From contig JAQUOM010000013.1 in the NCBI GenBank assembly GCA_028717105.1, positions 1 to 24,753 of the forward strand: a stretch of 24,753 bases of DNA, written 5' to 3'. Shown piece by piece: positions 7,598 to 13,566 of this stretch. This DNA is from Candidatus Omnitrophota bacterium. GTDB taxonomy: Bacteria; Omnitrophota; Gorgyraeia; Velamenicoccales; Velamenicoccaceae. Within the stretch, counting starts at the first letter, position 1. Every line of letters starts with the position of its first letter. Made by a program: the position numbers and the translations under genes. The notes below the pieces were generated by a model, which saw only the letters and a list, made by a program, of their open reading frames with translations, made no database searches and was not told the DNA's origin.

Positions 7598-8184
7598 ACC
7601 AGGTATCGCTCCACGGCTTTTTTCCATAACCCTTTGGATTTCAGGATCAATTCCGCGACCTCGCGGACGGCGCCGCGGCCGCCCGCCCGCGCCGTAACAT
7701 AGACAGCGGCCTTTTTGATCTCGGACATGGCATTATGCGTTGCCACAGGCAACCCGCACCGTTTAAGGACGCAAAGATCCACCAGGTCATCCCCGACAAA
7801 ACAAACCTCTTCATCCTGCAGACGGTATTTCTTCAATATCTTCGCGTACGCCTCGGTTTTGGCGGCATGGCCGGCGCCGCCGGCCCTGTCCATCCGATAG
7901 ACGGCCTCCGCGCGCATGTCTTTGGCGCGGTGCGCGAGGCAGCCGGACCCCTTGGCCGTCACGAGGATCGTTTTAATCCCCATACGGCTTAGAAGCGAAA
8001 CCCCCAAGCCGTCATGAACATCAAAACATTTCGCATCACGGCCTTCATTGTCATAAATGATGCGGCCGTCCGTCAGGACGCCGTCGACATCCAGCAGGAG
8101 CAACTTTATCTTTTTAAATTTATCCCGGAGTTTTCTGGAAAGCATATCTGTTACAAAAATCTCCATGCCCCGGCGCTTCGGCAT
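7594..8184 (-). CDS. kdsC: 3-deoxy-D-manno-octulosonate 8-phosphate phosphatase
   Basis: This HAD-superfamily phosphatase (196 aa) converts Kdo-8-P to Kdo. Motif I is DVDGVLTDG (32-40), with nucleophile Asp32 and acid/base Asp34. The motif III/IV region is KTEAYAKIL (109-117) followed by GDDLVD (131-136). The family-specific tail GGRGAVREVAELIL (168-181) is present. It lacks a large cap domain, as expected for the tetrameric KdsC type. The start ATG 8184 has AGGG about 6 nt upstream; ATG 8166 is an alternative. Its stop overlaps the next gene's start by ATGA. Confidence 0.95.
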   Translation of the reverse strand: MPKRRGMEIFVTDMLSRKLRDKFKKIKLLLLDVDGVLTDGRIIYDNEGRDAKCFDVHDGLGVSLLSRMGIKTILVTAKGSGCLAHRAKDMRAEAVYRMDRAGGAGHAAKTEAYAKILKKYRLQDEEVCFVGDDLVDLCVLKRCGLPVATHNAMSEIKKAAVYVTARAGGRGAVREVAELILKSKGLWKKAVERYLV

Positions 8185-8211
8185 CTCATACCCTGGAACC
8201 TGAGGCCTTAA

Positions 8212-8225
8212 GGCGTTGAAACGCC
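8212..8225 (-). other. Small hairpin in the kdsD-kdsC spacer
   Basis: The perfect inverted repeat GGCGTT/AACGCC lies in the 52-nt spacer between kdsD and kdsC. There is no U-tract, so it may be an mRNA processing or stability element and not a terminator. Confidence 0.35.
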
Positions 8226-8236
8226 GAGACCTCGCG

Positions 8237-9199
8237 CTATACCAAACCTGCCTTCAGCAAATCCTGGACATCGAGCATACCGATAGGCCGATGCCTTTCA
8301 TCGACGACGGGGACTTCGTCGATCCTCTTGTCCTTGAGGATCCGAAGCGCTTCGCTCGCCAGGCGTTCTTTGGATATCGTGACAGGGTCTTTCGTCATGA
8401 CATCCTTGACCTTCCTGGCCACCAGCTGGTCGCCGGACTCCATATGGCGGCGCAGGTCCCCGTCCGTAAAAATCCCGGTCAGCCTGCCGGTTTTACCGAC
8501 AACGCTGGCGGCCCCCGCGCGCGCTTCCGTGATCTTCAACAGCACGTCGCGCACAAGGGCGTTTTCTTTGACAACGGGGTTCGCGGCGCCCCGGCGCATG
8601 ATATCTTCCACCTTTAACAAAAGCCTCTTACCCAGGGCGCCGCCCGGATGGAAAAACGCAAAATCTTCTTCGCGAAAACCTTTCTTCTTCAACAAACAAA
8701 CGGCCAGGGCGTCGCCCATGGCCAAGGTCGCCGTCGTACTGGCGGTCGGCGCCAGGCCCAACGGACAGGCTTCCTTGCTGACGGAGACATCCAGGACGAC
8801 GTCGCTGTGACGCGCCAGCGTCGAACGGGGACGACCCGTCAGCGCGATCAGCCGTGCGCCGATCTTCTTGATCAAAGGCAAAAGACGGATCAGTTCTTCC
8901 GTTTCGCCGCTATTGGAAATCGCCACGACCACGTCGTCTTTAGTGACACGGCCCAAGTCGCCGTGGATCGCTTCTGCAGAATGCAAAAACAGGCTCGGCG
9001 TCCCCGTCGAAGACAACGTCGCGGAAATCTTCTGGCCGATCAAGCCCCCTTTTCCCATCCCCGTCACGATGACACGGCTGCGGCACTCGCTCAAAACCTC
9101 GATGGCCTTGTTGAACTCTCCGCCAAGGCGGCGCATCAAGGCCGCAATGGCCTCGGCTTCGATCTTTAAAACTTTTTTTGCCTCGCTGACGTACATCAT
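8237..9199 (-). CDS. kdsD: D-arabinose-5-phosphate isomerase
   Basis: This 320-residue enzyme isomerises ribulose-5-P to arabinose-5-P, the first dedicated step toward Kdo. The SIS sugar isomerase domain covers about 30-180, with GMGKGG (47-52), the catalytic-His segment EAIHGDLG (76-83) and SNSGET (95-100). The linker FFHPGGALGKRL (182-193) is typical of KdsD/KpsF/GutQ. Two CBS domains follow (198-320). Start ATG 9199 is followed by a second ATG; GAGG is appropriately placed upstream. It is 17 nt from kdsA, so both are translated from one message. Confidence 0.96.
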   Translation of the reverse strand: MMYVSEAKKVLKIEAEAIAALMRRLGGEFNKAIEVLSECRSRVIVTGMGKGGLIGQKISATLSSTGTPSLFLHSAEAIHGDLGRVTKDDVVVAISNSGETEELIRLLPLIKKIGARLIALTGRPRSTLARHSDVVLDVSVSKEACPLGLAPTASTTATLAMGDALAVCLLKKKGFREEDFAFFHPGGALGKRLLLKVEDIMRRGAANPVVKENALVRDVLLKITEARAGAASVVGKTGRLTGIFTDGDLRRHMESGDQLVARKVKDVMTKDPVTISKERLASEALRILKDKRIDEVPVVDERHRPIGMLDVQDLLKAGLV

Positions 9200-9216
9200 C
9201 GCCCCTCTTTGTTGTC

Positions 9217-10041
9217 TTACGGATCGACCAGGCGGTCAATACCGCGGACCGCATCCAAAAGACGCGGCAATTCCGCTAACGACAGCATATTGGGGCCGTC
9301 GCACAGGGCTTTCCCGGGATGCGGATGGACTTCCAGGAATAAACCGTCGCAGCCGAATGCCACCGCAGCGCGCGAGAGGGCACCGACGTATTTTCTCTCT
9401 CCGCCGCTGGATGTCCCGCGGCCCCCCGGGATCTGCACGCTGTGAGTCGCATCAAAAATAACGGGATATCCCAAATGACGCATGATCGCCAAGCTCCGAA
9501 AATCCACGACGAGATTGTTATAGCCGAAAGAGACGCCGCGTTCGGTCAACAAAATCTTGCGGTTGCCGCTGGAAGCGATCTTTTTAATCGCCTCATCCAT
9601 GTTCCAGGGGGCAAGGAATTGCCCTTTTTTGATATTGATGGCTTTGTTTGTCCTGGCCGCGGCGATAAGGAGGTCCGTCTGCCGGCACAAGAATGCCGGG
9701 ATTTGCAGACAATCGAGGACCTCTCCGGCGGCCCTGGCCTCTTCGACACTGTGCACATCGCTTAACACCGGGATACCGAACGTGGTTTTGACTTTTTTGA
9801 GGATCTTAAGCCCCTGGCGGATCCCCGGGCCGCGAAATGAAGACAAAGATGTCCGATTGGCCTTATCGTAGCTGGATTTAAAAACCAGGGATATCCCCGC
9901 GTCCCGACACAGGAATTTCAGGCGTTCGGCCGCATTCAGGACGGATTTTTCCGATTCGATGACACACGGGCCGGCGATCAAAACAACCGGCAATCCGCCG
10001 CCGATCTCTACGCTTCCGATCCCCACCTTGTGTGTTTTCAT
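9217..10041 (-). CDS. kdsA: Kdo-8-phosphate synthase, metal-dependent (class II) type
   Basis: This enzyme condenses arabinose-5-P with phosphoenolpyruvate. It is 274 residues long. The family motifs KANRTSLSSFRGPG (60-73), FDATHSVQIPGG (196-207) and LEVHPHPGKALCDGPNML (236-253) are present. The residues Cys26 (AGPCVIES), His200, Glu237 and Asp248 match the metal ligands of the Aquifex enzyme (Cys11, His185, Glu222, Asp233), all with the same offset of 15. This marks it as the metal-dependent class; metal-independent enzymes have Asn in place of the Cys. SD AAGG lies 5-6 nt before ATG. Confidence 0.97.
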   Translation of the reverse strand: MKTHKVGIGSVEIGGGLPVVLIAGPCVIESEKSVLNAAERLKFLCRDAGISLVFKSSYDKANRTSLSSFRGPGIRQGLKILKKVKTTFGIPVLSDVHSVEEARAAGEVLDCLQIPAFLCRQTDLLIAAARTNKAINIKKGQFLAPWNMDEAIKKIASSGNRKILLTERGVSFGYNNLVVDFRSLAIMRHLGYPVIFDATHSVQIPGGRGTSSGGERKYVGALSRAAVAFGCDGLFLEVHPHPGKALCDGPNMLSLAELPRLLDAVRGIDRLVDP

Positions 10042-10069
10042 GATGACCTTTTAATCTGGCAACATGCCT

Positions 10070-10101
10070 GCCGGGCCGAATTCAGACGGCCTTCATTCGA
10101 C
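10070..10101. repeat. Gapped direct repeat, copy A (overlaps the 3' end of kdsB)
   Basis: Block 1 (10070-10085) matches 11098-11113 with one mismatch in 16 nt. Block 2 (10089-10101, GCCTTCATTCGAC) is identical to 11148-11160. The two copies are in direct orientation and flank kdsB plus its upstream spacer. Copy A lacks the hairpin insert seen in copy B. Confidence 0.7.
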
Positions 10102-10842
10102 CTCAAGTTTGCTGCGAAGCAAAAGCCACTGCTTGACCTTCTCGAGATCCTCGCGGGTATCGACACCGATCGTCTCGAATTTCGTCTCGACCACCCGGAT
10201 GGAATATCCATTCTCCAGGATCCTGAGCTGCTCAAGTTTCTCAAGCTTCTCGAGCTTGGAAACAGGCAGGTTCTTGTATGTAAAAAGAAAATCCTTGGTA
10301 TAACCGTAGATCCCGATGTGTTTGTAATGGACGCGCATGCCGGGTTCTTCTTCGCGCACGAAAGGAATGGGGCAGCGTGAAAAATACAACGCCTGACGCT
10401 TCTTATTCGTCACGACCTTCACGACGTTGGGATCGGCGATCTCCTCTTCGTGCTCGATGCGTTTGCTGACGGTCGCCACGTTTTGCTCGGGAGAATTCAA
10501 GAGCGAATAGGCCACGTCATCGATCATGGACGGGTGGACAAGGGGTTCGTCTCCCTGAATATTGACGACGACCTTCACGTCAAGATCGGCGACGACCTCG
10601 GCAATGCGCTCTGTACCGCTGGTATGGGCCCTGGCCGTCATGACGGCTTTCCCGCCGAAGGCAAGAACGGTATCCCTGATTCTTTCGTCATCGCAGGCCA
10701 CAACCACATCATCCAGGGACCGAGCCTTGCAGGCATTTTCCCAGACATGCCGGATCATGGGCTTGCCCAAGATGTCCGCCAGGATCTTACCTTCAAAGCG
10801 CACAGACGCATAACGTGCAGGGATCACGCCGATGGCATTCAT
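10093..10842 (-). CDS. kdsB: CMP-Kdo synthetase (3-deoxy-manno-octulosonate cytidylyltransferase)
   Basis: This enzyme activates Kdo with CTP to CMP-Kdo, the donor used by WaaA. It is 249 residues, the normal length. The N-terminal nucleotide-binding motif IPARYASVRFEGK (7-19) and GKPMIRHVWE follow the family pattern, as do QGDEPLV (97-103) and the C-terminal LEQLRILENGY run. A local 9-bp repeat encodes KLEKLEKLE within this conserved region. GGAGG lies about 10 nt before ATG. Its last codons fall inside one of two direct repeat copies that bracket the gene. Confidence 0.97.
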   Translation of the reverse strand: MNAIGVIPARYASVRFEGKILADILGKPMIRHVWENACKARSLDDVVVACDDERIRDTVLAFGGKAVMTARAHTSGTERIAEVVADLDVKVVVNIQGDEPLVHPSMIDDVAYSLLNSPEQNVATVSKRIEHEEEIADPNVVKVVTNKKRQALYFSRCPIPFVREEEPGMRVHYKHIGIYGYTKDFLFTYKNLPVSKLEKLEKLEQLRILENGYSIRVVETKFETIGVDTREDLEKVKQWLLLRSKLEVE

Positions 10843-10959
10843 CCCGTTAGGCCCTCCATAAATTTATCATCACACAAGCCCCATACCGAAAAAACACCCG
10901 TCGTAAGGTCTAACGGGATCCATAAAAACTTTCCTTTTCAATGACGGCACAAGTTGCAG

Positions 10960-10990
10960 AACTTGTCCGGCGACGCAACTTGTCCGCCGG
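10960..10990. repeat. Two-unit TTGTCCG repeat, spacer copy 1
   Basis: AACTTGTCCGG (10960-10970) and AACTTGTCCGCCGG (10977-10990) recur with period 17. A similar pair with period 16 is in the spacer at 15703-15732. Confidence 0.5.
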
Positions 10991-11097
10991 AATCGAACCC
11001 AACACTAATTATACTGCCGGGCTTTTCTCAAACGAAAAAAACAACTACCGAAAGGCCCGCCTTCTTATTATCCGCCGGCTGTGCCGGTAGAATCGGC

Positions 11098-11160
11098 GCC
11101 GGCCCGAATTCAGGCAGACAGCTTACGCGCTTTACCGCGTAAGTTATGCCTTCATTCGAC
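11098..11160. repeat. Gapped direct repeat, copy B (overlaps the 3' end of rfaE1) with hairpin insert
   Basis: The two blocks found at 10070-10101 recur here, but are separated by 34 nt (11114-11147) that contain the 8-bp hairpin, instead of by 3 nt. Block 2 lies inside the last codons of rfaE1 in a different reading frame from that used in kdsB. Confidence 0.7.
11122..11143 (-). terminator. Hairpin immediately after the rfaE1 stop
   Basis: The perfect 8-bp inverted repeat CTTACGCG (11122-11129) / CGCGTAAG (11136-11143) with a 6-nt loop begins at the base after the TAA stop. No U-tract follows on the minus strand, so it may protect the 3' end or attenuate, and not act as a full intrinsic terminator. 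Confidence 0.4.
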
Positions 11161-12178
11161 TTTTCAGCCTGCTCCAGGCCTCAACGATCTCTTCTTTGGT
11201 GACAACGGCCACGCCCACCTTACCGACAACCACGCCGGCGGCGACATTGGCAATCTTAGCCGCATCTTCCATAGGGACGCCGCGCGACAACGCCAGGGTG
11301 AAAACAGAAATGACCGTATCGCCGGCACCGGACACGTCAAAAACCTCCTGGGCTACGGTCGGAATATGGATCGGGAAACCGCTTTTTTCGGCCGATACGG
11401 ACCCTTTCTTGGCGGAAAAAAGTTTCATACCCTTTTCACCAAGCGTCACCAGGACGCCCGCGCACTGCAAAGTCTTCAATAATTTCCAGCCGATCCGATC
11501 GACATCGTCGTCATTCTTGATGGTAATACCGGCGCCGGCAGAAGCTTCCTTTTCGTTGGGGGTCATCGCCGTGACACCCTTGTAATAACTGAAATGTTCC
11601 ACCTTCGGATCGACTGTGATGATCTTTTTATGCTTTTTTGCCAAGGAAATGATACGCTTGAGCAGATAAGGCCCGATGAGGCCCTTGCCGTAATCTTCGA
11701 TGACGAGAGCGTCGACGGCGGCAATCCGGCCCTCCACCATAGCGACGATCTCCTCCGTTTTGTCTTTCGGAAGGATTTCGGTATTCTCCCAATCCAGCCG
11801 CACCATCTGCTGATGAGCGGCGATAATGCGTGTCTTAACCGTCGTGTGCCTCAAGGGGTCCGCGATCACCCCTTCGCAGGCGATATCTTTACGGCGCAAA
11901 AGATCGAGCAGGATATGGCCGTTCTTGTCCTCGCCGACAATCCCGTGCAATGAGACCTTGGCGCCCAAAGATGCCAGATTATTGGCCACATTGGAAGCGC
12001 CGCCGGGCATAAAAGACTGCGACTGCGCCCAAACGACAGGGACCGGCGCCTCCGGGGAAATCCGCTCCGCCTTCCCCCAAATGAACTCATCTAAAATCAA
12101 ATCTCCGATGACCATAATCCGCGACGAAGAAAATCCATCGAGGATCCTTCCCAGTTTGTCTTTCGTCAAATGCGCCAT
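11144..12178 (-). CDS. rfaE1: D-glycero-beta-D-manno-heptose-7-phosphate kinase (RfaE domain I only)
   Basis: This PfkB/ribokinase-family kinase (344 aa) phosphorylates heptose-7-P at C1 in the ADP-heptose pathway. The N-terminal GDLILDEFIWG (25-35) with RISPEAPVPVV (39-49), and the C-terminal GAGD (284-287, base Asp287), are diagnostic of RfaE/HldE. The C-terminal ADP-heptose synthase domain found in bifunctional HldE is absent, so a separate rfaE2/hldC and gmhA/gmhB must lie elsewhere if the pathway is complete. ATG 12178 is the first start after an in-frame stop 21 nt upstream. Its ribosome site is poor (GAGG at about 13 nt), and it is preceded by a long leader. Confidence 0.92.
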   Translation of the reverse strand: MAHLTKDKLGRILDGFSSSRIMVIGDLILDEFIWGKAERISPEAPVPVVWAQSQSFMPGGASNVANNLASLGAKVSLHGIVGEDKNGHILLDLLRRKDIACEGVIADPLRHTTVKTRIIAAHQQMVRLDWENTEILPKDKTEEIVAMVEGRIAAVDALVIEDYGKGLIGPYLLKRIISLAKKHKKIITVDPKVEHFSYYKGVTAMTPNEKEASAGAGITIKNDDDVDRIGWKLLKTLQCAGVLVTLGEKGMKLFSAKKGSVSAEKSGFPIHIPTVAQEVFDVSGAGDTVISVFTLALSRGVPMEDAAKIANVAAGVVVGKVGVAVVTKEEIVEAWSRLKSRMKA

Positions 12179-12437
12179 ACGTTTTCTGCCGCCTCGTTAC
12201 TCAACCTCAATGCGACCGGATGGCTTATGATTGCTCCCTTTCCATAAACCAGGGCCTCATTTAATTAACTTCTTGGCTTTCAAAATGTTAGGAAGCTAAT
12301 CGAAAAAATCAACCCGAACTTGCCGGATGCAGACCTCGCCGGCAAAGGAGCGTTGCCCTTATTTTCCCTGTCTGGTTACGAAAAAGGCCGAAAAACCCGG
12401 ATAAAACCATGAATTCTAAGCCGATTTCGGAGAGTTA

Positions 12438-12466
12438 ATTATACCAATGGCGGTCTGCCAGGTCAA
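12438..12466 (-). promoter_or_regulatory. Near-consensus sigma-70 promoter for rfaE1-kds-lpt
   Basis: On the minus strand TTGACC (12466-12461) is separated by exactly 17 nt from TATAAT (12443-12438). Predicted transcription starts near 12431, about 250 nt before rfaE1. This is the best promoter I find in the window, and it sits just after the inverted repeat that ends the upstream gene group. Confidence 0.75.
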
Positions 12467-12473
12467 CATCTGT

Positions 12474-12518
12474 TTGCCTGCTTACGGCCCCCAAAGGGCG
12501 CCCCCTTTTAGCAGGCAA
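12474..12518 (-). terminator. Long inverted repeat after the lipoprotein gene
   Basis: TTGCCTGCT (12474-12482) pairs perfectly with AGCAGGCAA (12510-12518). A second palindromic core (GGGCGCCC) lies inside the loop. It starts 4 nt after the lipoprotein stop. No U-tract follows, so termination may be Rho-assisted, or the element may be a REP-like intergenic repeat. Confidence 0.5.
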
Positions 12519-12521
12519 GCC

Positions 12522-12836
12522 TCACCTTTGTTGGTAATCATAGTCTTTTTTCTGAAGCACGCCGTTATTAAAATAAAGGATCGTTGGCGGAGAACTCAAG
12601 GCATACACCCAGGCTTCATCATAGTTCTTGCCCATATAACTGATGTCAAAACGTCTCTTGTCGGGATAACCGACCTCCTTCTGCACCTCGGCTTGCGTCA
12701 TCCCGATCTCCGCCTGTTCCATGAGACCGTAGCACTTCATTTTACTGTTCTCATCGGATGAACGGCCGAACTCGCAGACGTTGGCGCAACCCGCCAACAT
12801 GATCCATCCCCCCAACAACATCGCAACAGCCCGCAT
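12522..12836 (-). CDS. Small SmpA/BamE-like outer-membrane lipoprotein
   Basis: This 104-residue predicted lipoprotein has a hydrophobic signal followed by the lipobox LAGC (14-17), so Cys17 should be lipidated. IGMTQAEVQKEVGYPDKR (44-61) matches the SmpA/OmlA (BamE) fold signature G.t..eV...lG.P, and the rest (YDEAWVYAL...LYFNNGVL) follows the same two-layer fold. I chose ATG 12836, because AGGTGAG lies 4 nt upstream; a GTG at 12845 in frame would add three residues but uses that SD itself. Fold assignment is good. A role in BAM or in LPS assembly is only inferred from the neighbouring genes. Confidence 0.75.
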   Translation of the reverse strand: MRAVAMLLGGWIMLAGCANVCEFGRSSDENSKMKCYGLMEQAEIGMTQAEVQKEVGYPDKRRFDISYMGKNYDEAWVYALSSPPTILYFNNGVLQKKDYDYQQR

Positions 12837-12888
12837 AAGACTCACCTGCCTTTCCTTATGATGATATTTCGCCGGGTCTTTTTACAGG

Positions 12889-13131
12889 TTATTTTCCCTG
12901 GGCCGCCTCTTGCGGCACTTTTTCCATCGGGATGGCCTGGCTCGCGGTGGAACGGATGCCGCGAATCACCTCCCGGTAGCGTTCGATTTCATTCTTCAGG
13001 AGCATCTCTTCGCCTTCCAGGCGGGTAACCAGCGACTGGTGGCGCACTGTCGCAAACCAATCACCGATCCCAAGCCCGGCAATAAACACTACGATTATCG
13101 TGATCGCAACCAATAACCCTCTCGTTTTCAT
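12889..13131 (-). CDS. Tiny membrane-anchored coiled-coil protein, paralogue 2
   Basis: This 80-residue protein has an N-terminal transmembrane segment (about 6-26, LLVAITIIVVFIAGLGIG) followed by a charged helix VTRLEGEEMLLKNEIERY (about 35-52) with heptad-like spacing, then a Pro/Ala/Gln tail ending AAQGK. It shares with the upstream gene product the pattern VTRL-x12-E-x-Y-x2-V-x3-IR and the AA(Q)GK tail, so the two are tandem paralogues. SD GGAGG with a 5-nt spacer is strong evidence of translation. It probably sits in the inner membrane with its helix in the periplasm. Function unknown. Confidence 0.75.
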   Translation of the reverse strand: MKTRGLLVAITIIVVFIAGLGIGDWFATVRHQSLVTRLEGEEMLLKNEIERYREVIRGIRSTASQAIPMEKVPQEAAQGK

Positions 13132-13175
13132 TACATCCTCCGCTTCTTCGGTTGATCCGGCCTCTCGCGTTTCTC

Positions 13176-13397
13176 CTACTTGCCGGCGGCAGGCTTGGCC
13201 TGTTCGAGTTGCACGCGAATATTGTCCAGAACGACCTTGTAGTTTTCGAGGGTCTTCTGGTATTCGGCATTGACCTTCTTGAGCCTTGTCACTTCCGCCT
13301 GATAAGACATGCTGGCAAAACTGAATGCGAAAGCCGTCACGACTGCCAACACCGTCACCGCCAACCCCACCACCGCGCTCACTTTCATCTGTTTCAT
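13176..13397 (-). CDS. Tiny membrane-anchored coiled-coil protein, paralogue 1
   Basis: This 73-residue protein has one N-terminal hydrophobic segment (about 7-28, VVGLAVTVLAVVTAFAFSFA), then a helix VTRLKKVNAEYQKTLENY (about 36-53) followed by VVLDNIRVQLEQAK, predicted to form a coiled coil. A perfect SD (AAGGAGG, 5-nt spacer) precedes the ATG. The SD directly abuts a 10-bp hairpin with a GAAA tetraloop (13408-13431), which could influence initiation. It is followed 44 nt later by its paralogue and then by the lipoprotein gene. Function unknown. Confidence 0.75.
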   Translation of the reverse strand: MKQMKVSAVVGLAVTVLAVVTAFAFSFASMSYQAEVTRLKKVNAEYQKTLENYKVVLDNIRVQLEQAKPAAGK

Positions 13398-13407
13398 GGC
13401 ATCCTCC

Positions 13408-13547
13408 TTAATCCGCCTTTCGGCGGATTAACTCCGAAGCCGGCGTCAGTTCATTTTGCGAGTGCCTCTGGCGTTTACGAACAAAATGAACAAGCGCTTA
13501 GGCGAGGAGTAAGGTTAATTCCCTTCATCCGCCCTTCGGCGGATGAA
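13408..13547 (-). repeat. Cluster of three inverted repeats upstream of the coiled-coil genes
   Basis: Hairpin 1 is TTAATCCGCC/GGCGGATTAA (13408-13431, GAAA loop on the minus strand). The middle inverted repeat is GTTCATTTTG/CAAAATGAAC (13449-13491) with an imperfect inner stem. Hairpin 3 is TTCATCCGCC/GGCGGATGAA (13524-13547, GAAG loop). Hairpins 1 and 3 are near-copies. Confidence 0.75.
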
Positions 13548-13566
13548 CCCTCCCTTGAGACAGAAA

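Larger units (their letters stand above)
10843..11143. other. Spacer between rfaE1 and kdsB: hairpin, repeats, possible weak promoter
   Basis: This 301-nt spacer has no credible gene. It contains the hairpin after rfaE1 (11122-11143), copy B of a direct repeat, a CCGGC/GCCGG inverted repeat near 11084-11096, and a two-unit AACTTGTCCG repeat (10960-10990). It also has a minus-strand TATAAT (11013-11008) without a good -35 box, which is a weak promoter candidate for kdsB. Confidence 0.55.
12179..12521 (-). other. Spacer and about 250-nt leader upstream of rfaE1
   Basis: This 343-nt region holds, in order of transcription, the large inverted repeat after the lipoprotein gene, a strong promoter, and an untranslated leader. 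The leader contains a 7-bp hairpin (TTGCCGG/CCGGCAA, 12320-12345) followed about 10 nt later by a T-run (12302-12307 region). I see only very short open frames in it (11 and about 33 codons) and none has a convincing ribosome site. Confidence 0.55.

Noticed and set aside
10220..10260. 9-bp tandem repeat inside kdsB encoding KLE units
   Set aside because: It falls in the conserved LE..E.LEQLR region of CMP-Kdo synthetases, so protein constraint explains it.
10985..11005. tRNA-like T-loop word GGTTCGATTCC on the minus strand
   Set aside because: The flanking 5-nt arms do not pair beyond two bases and no acceptor stem or anticodon arm is present, so it is not a tRNA.
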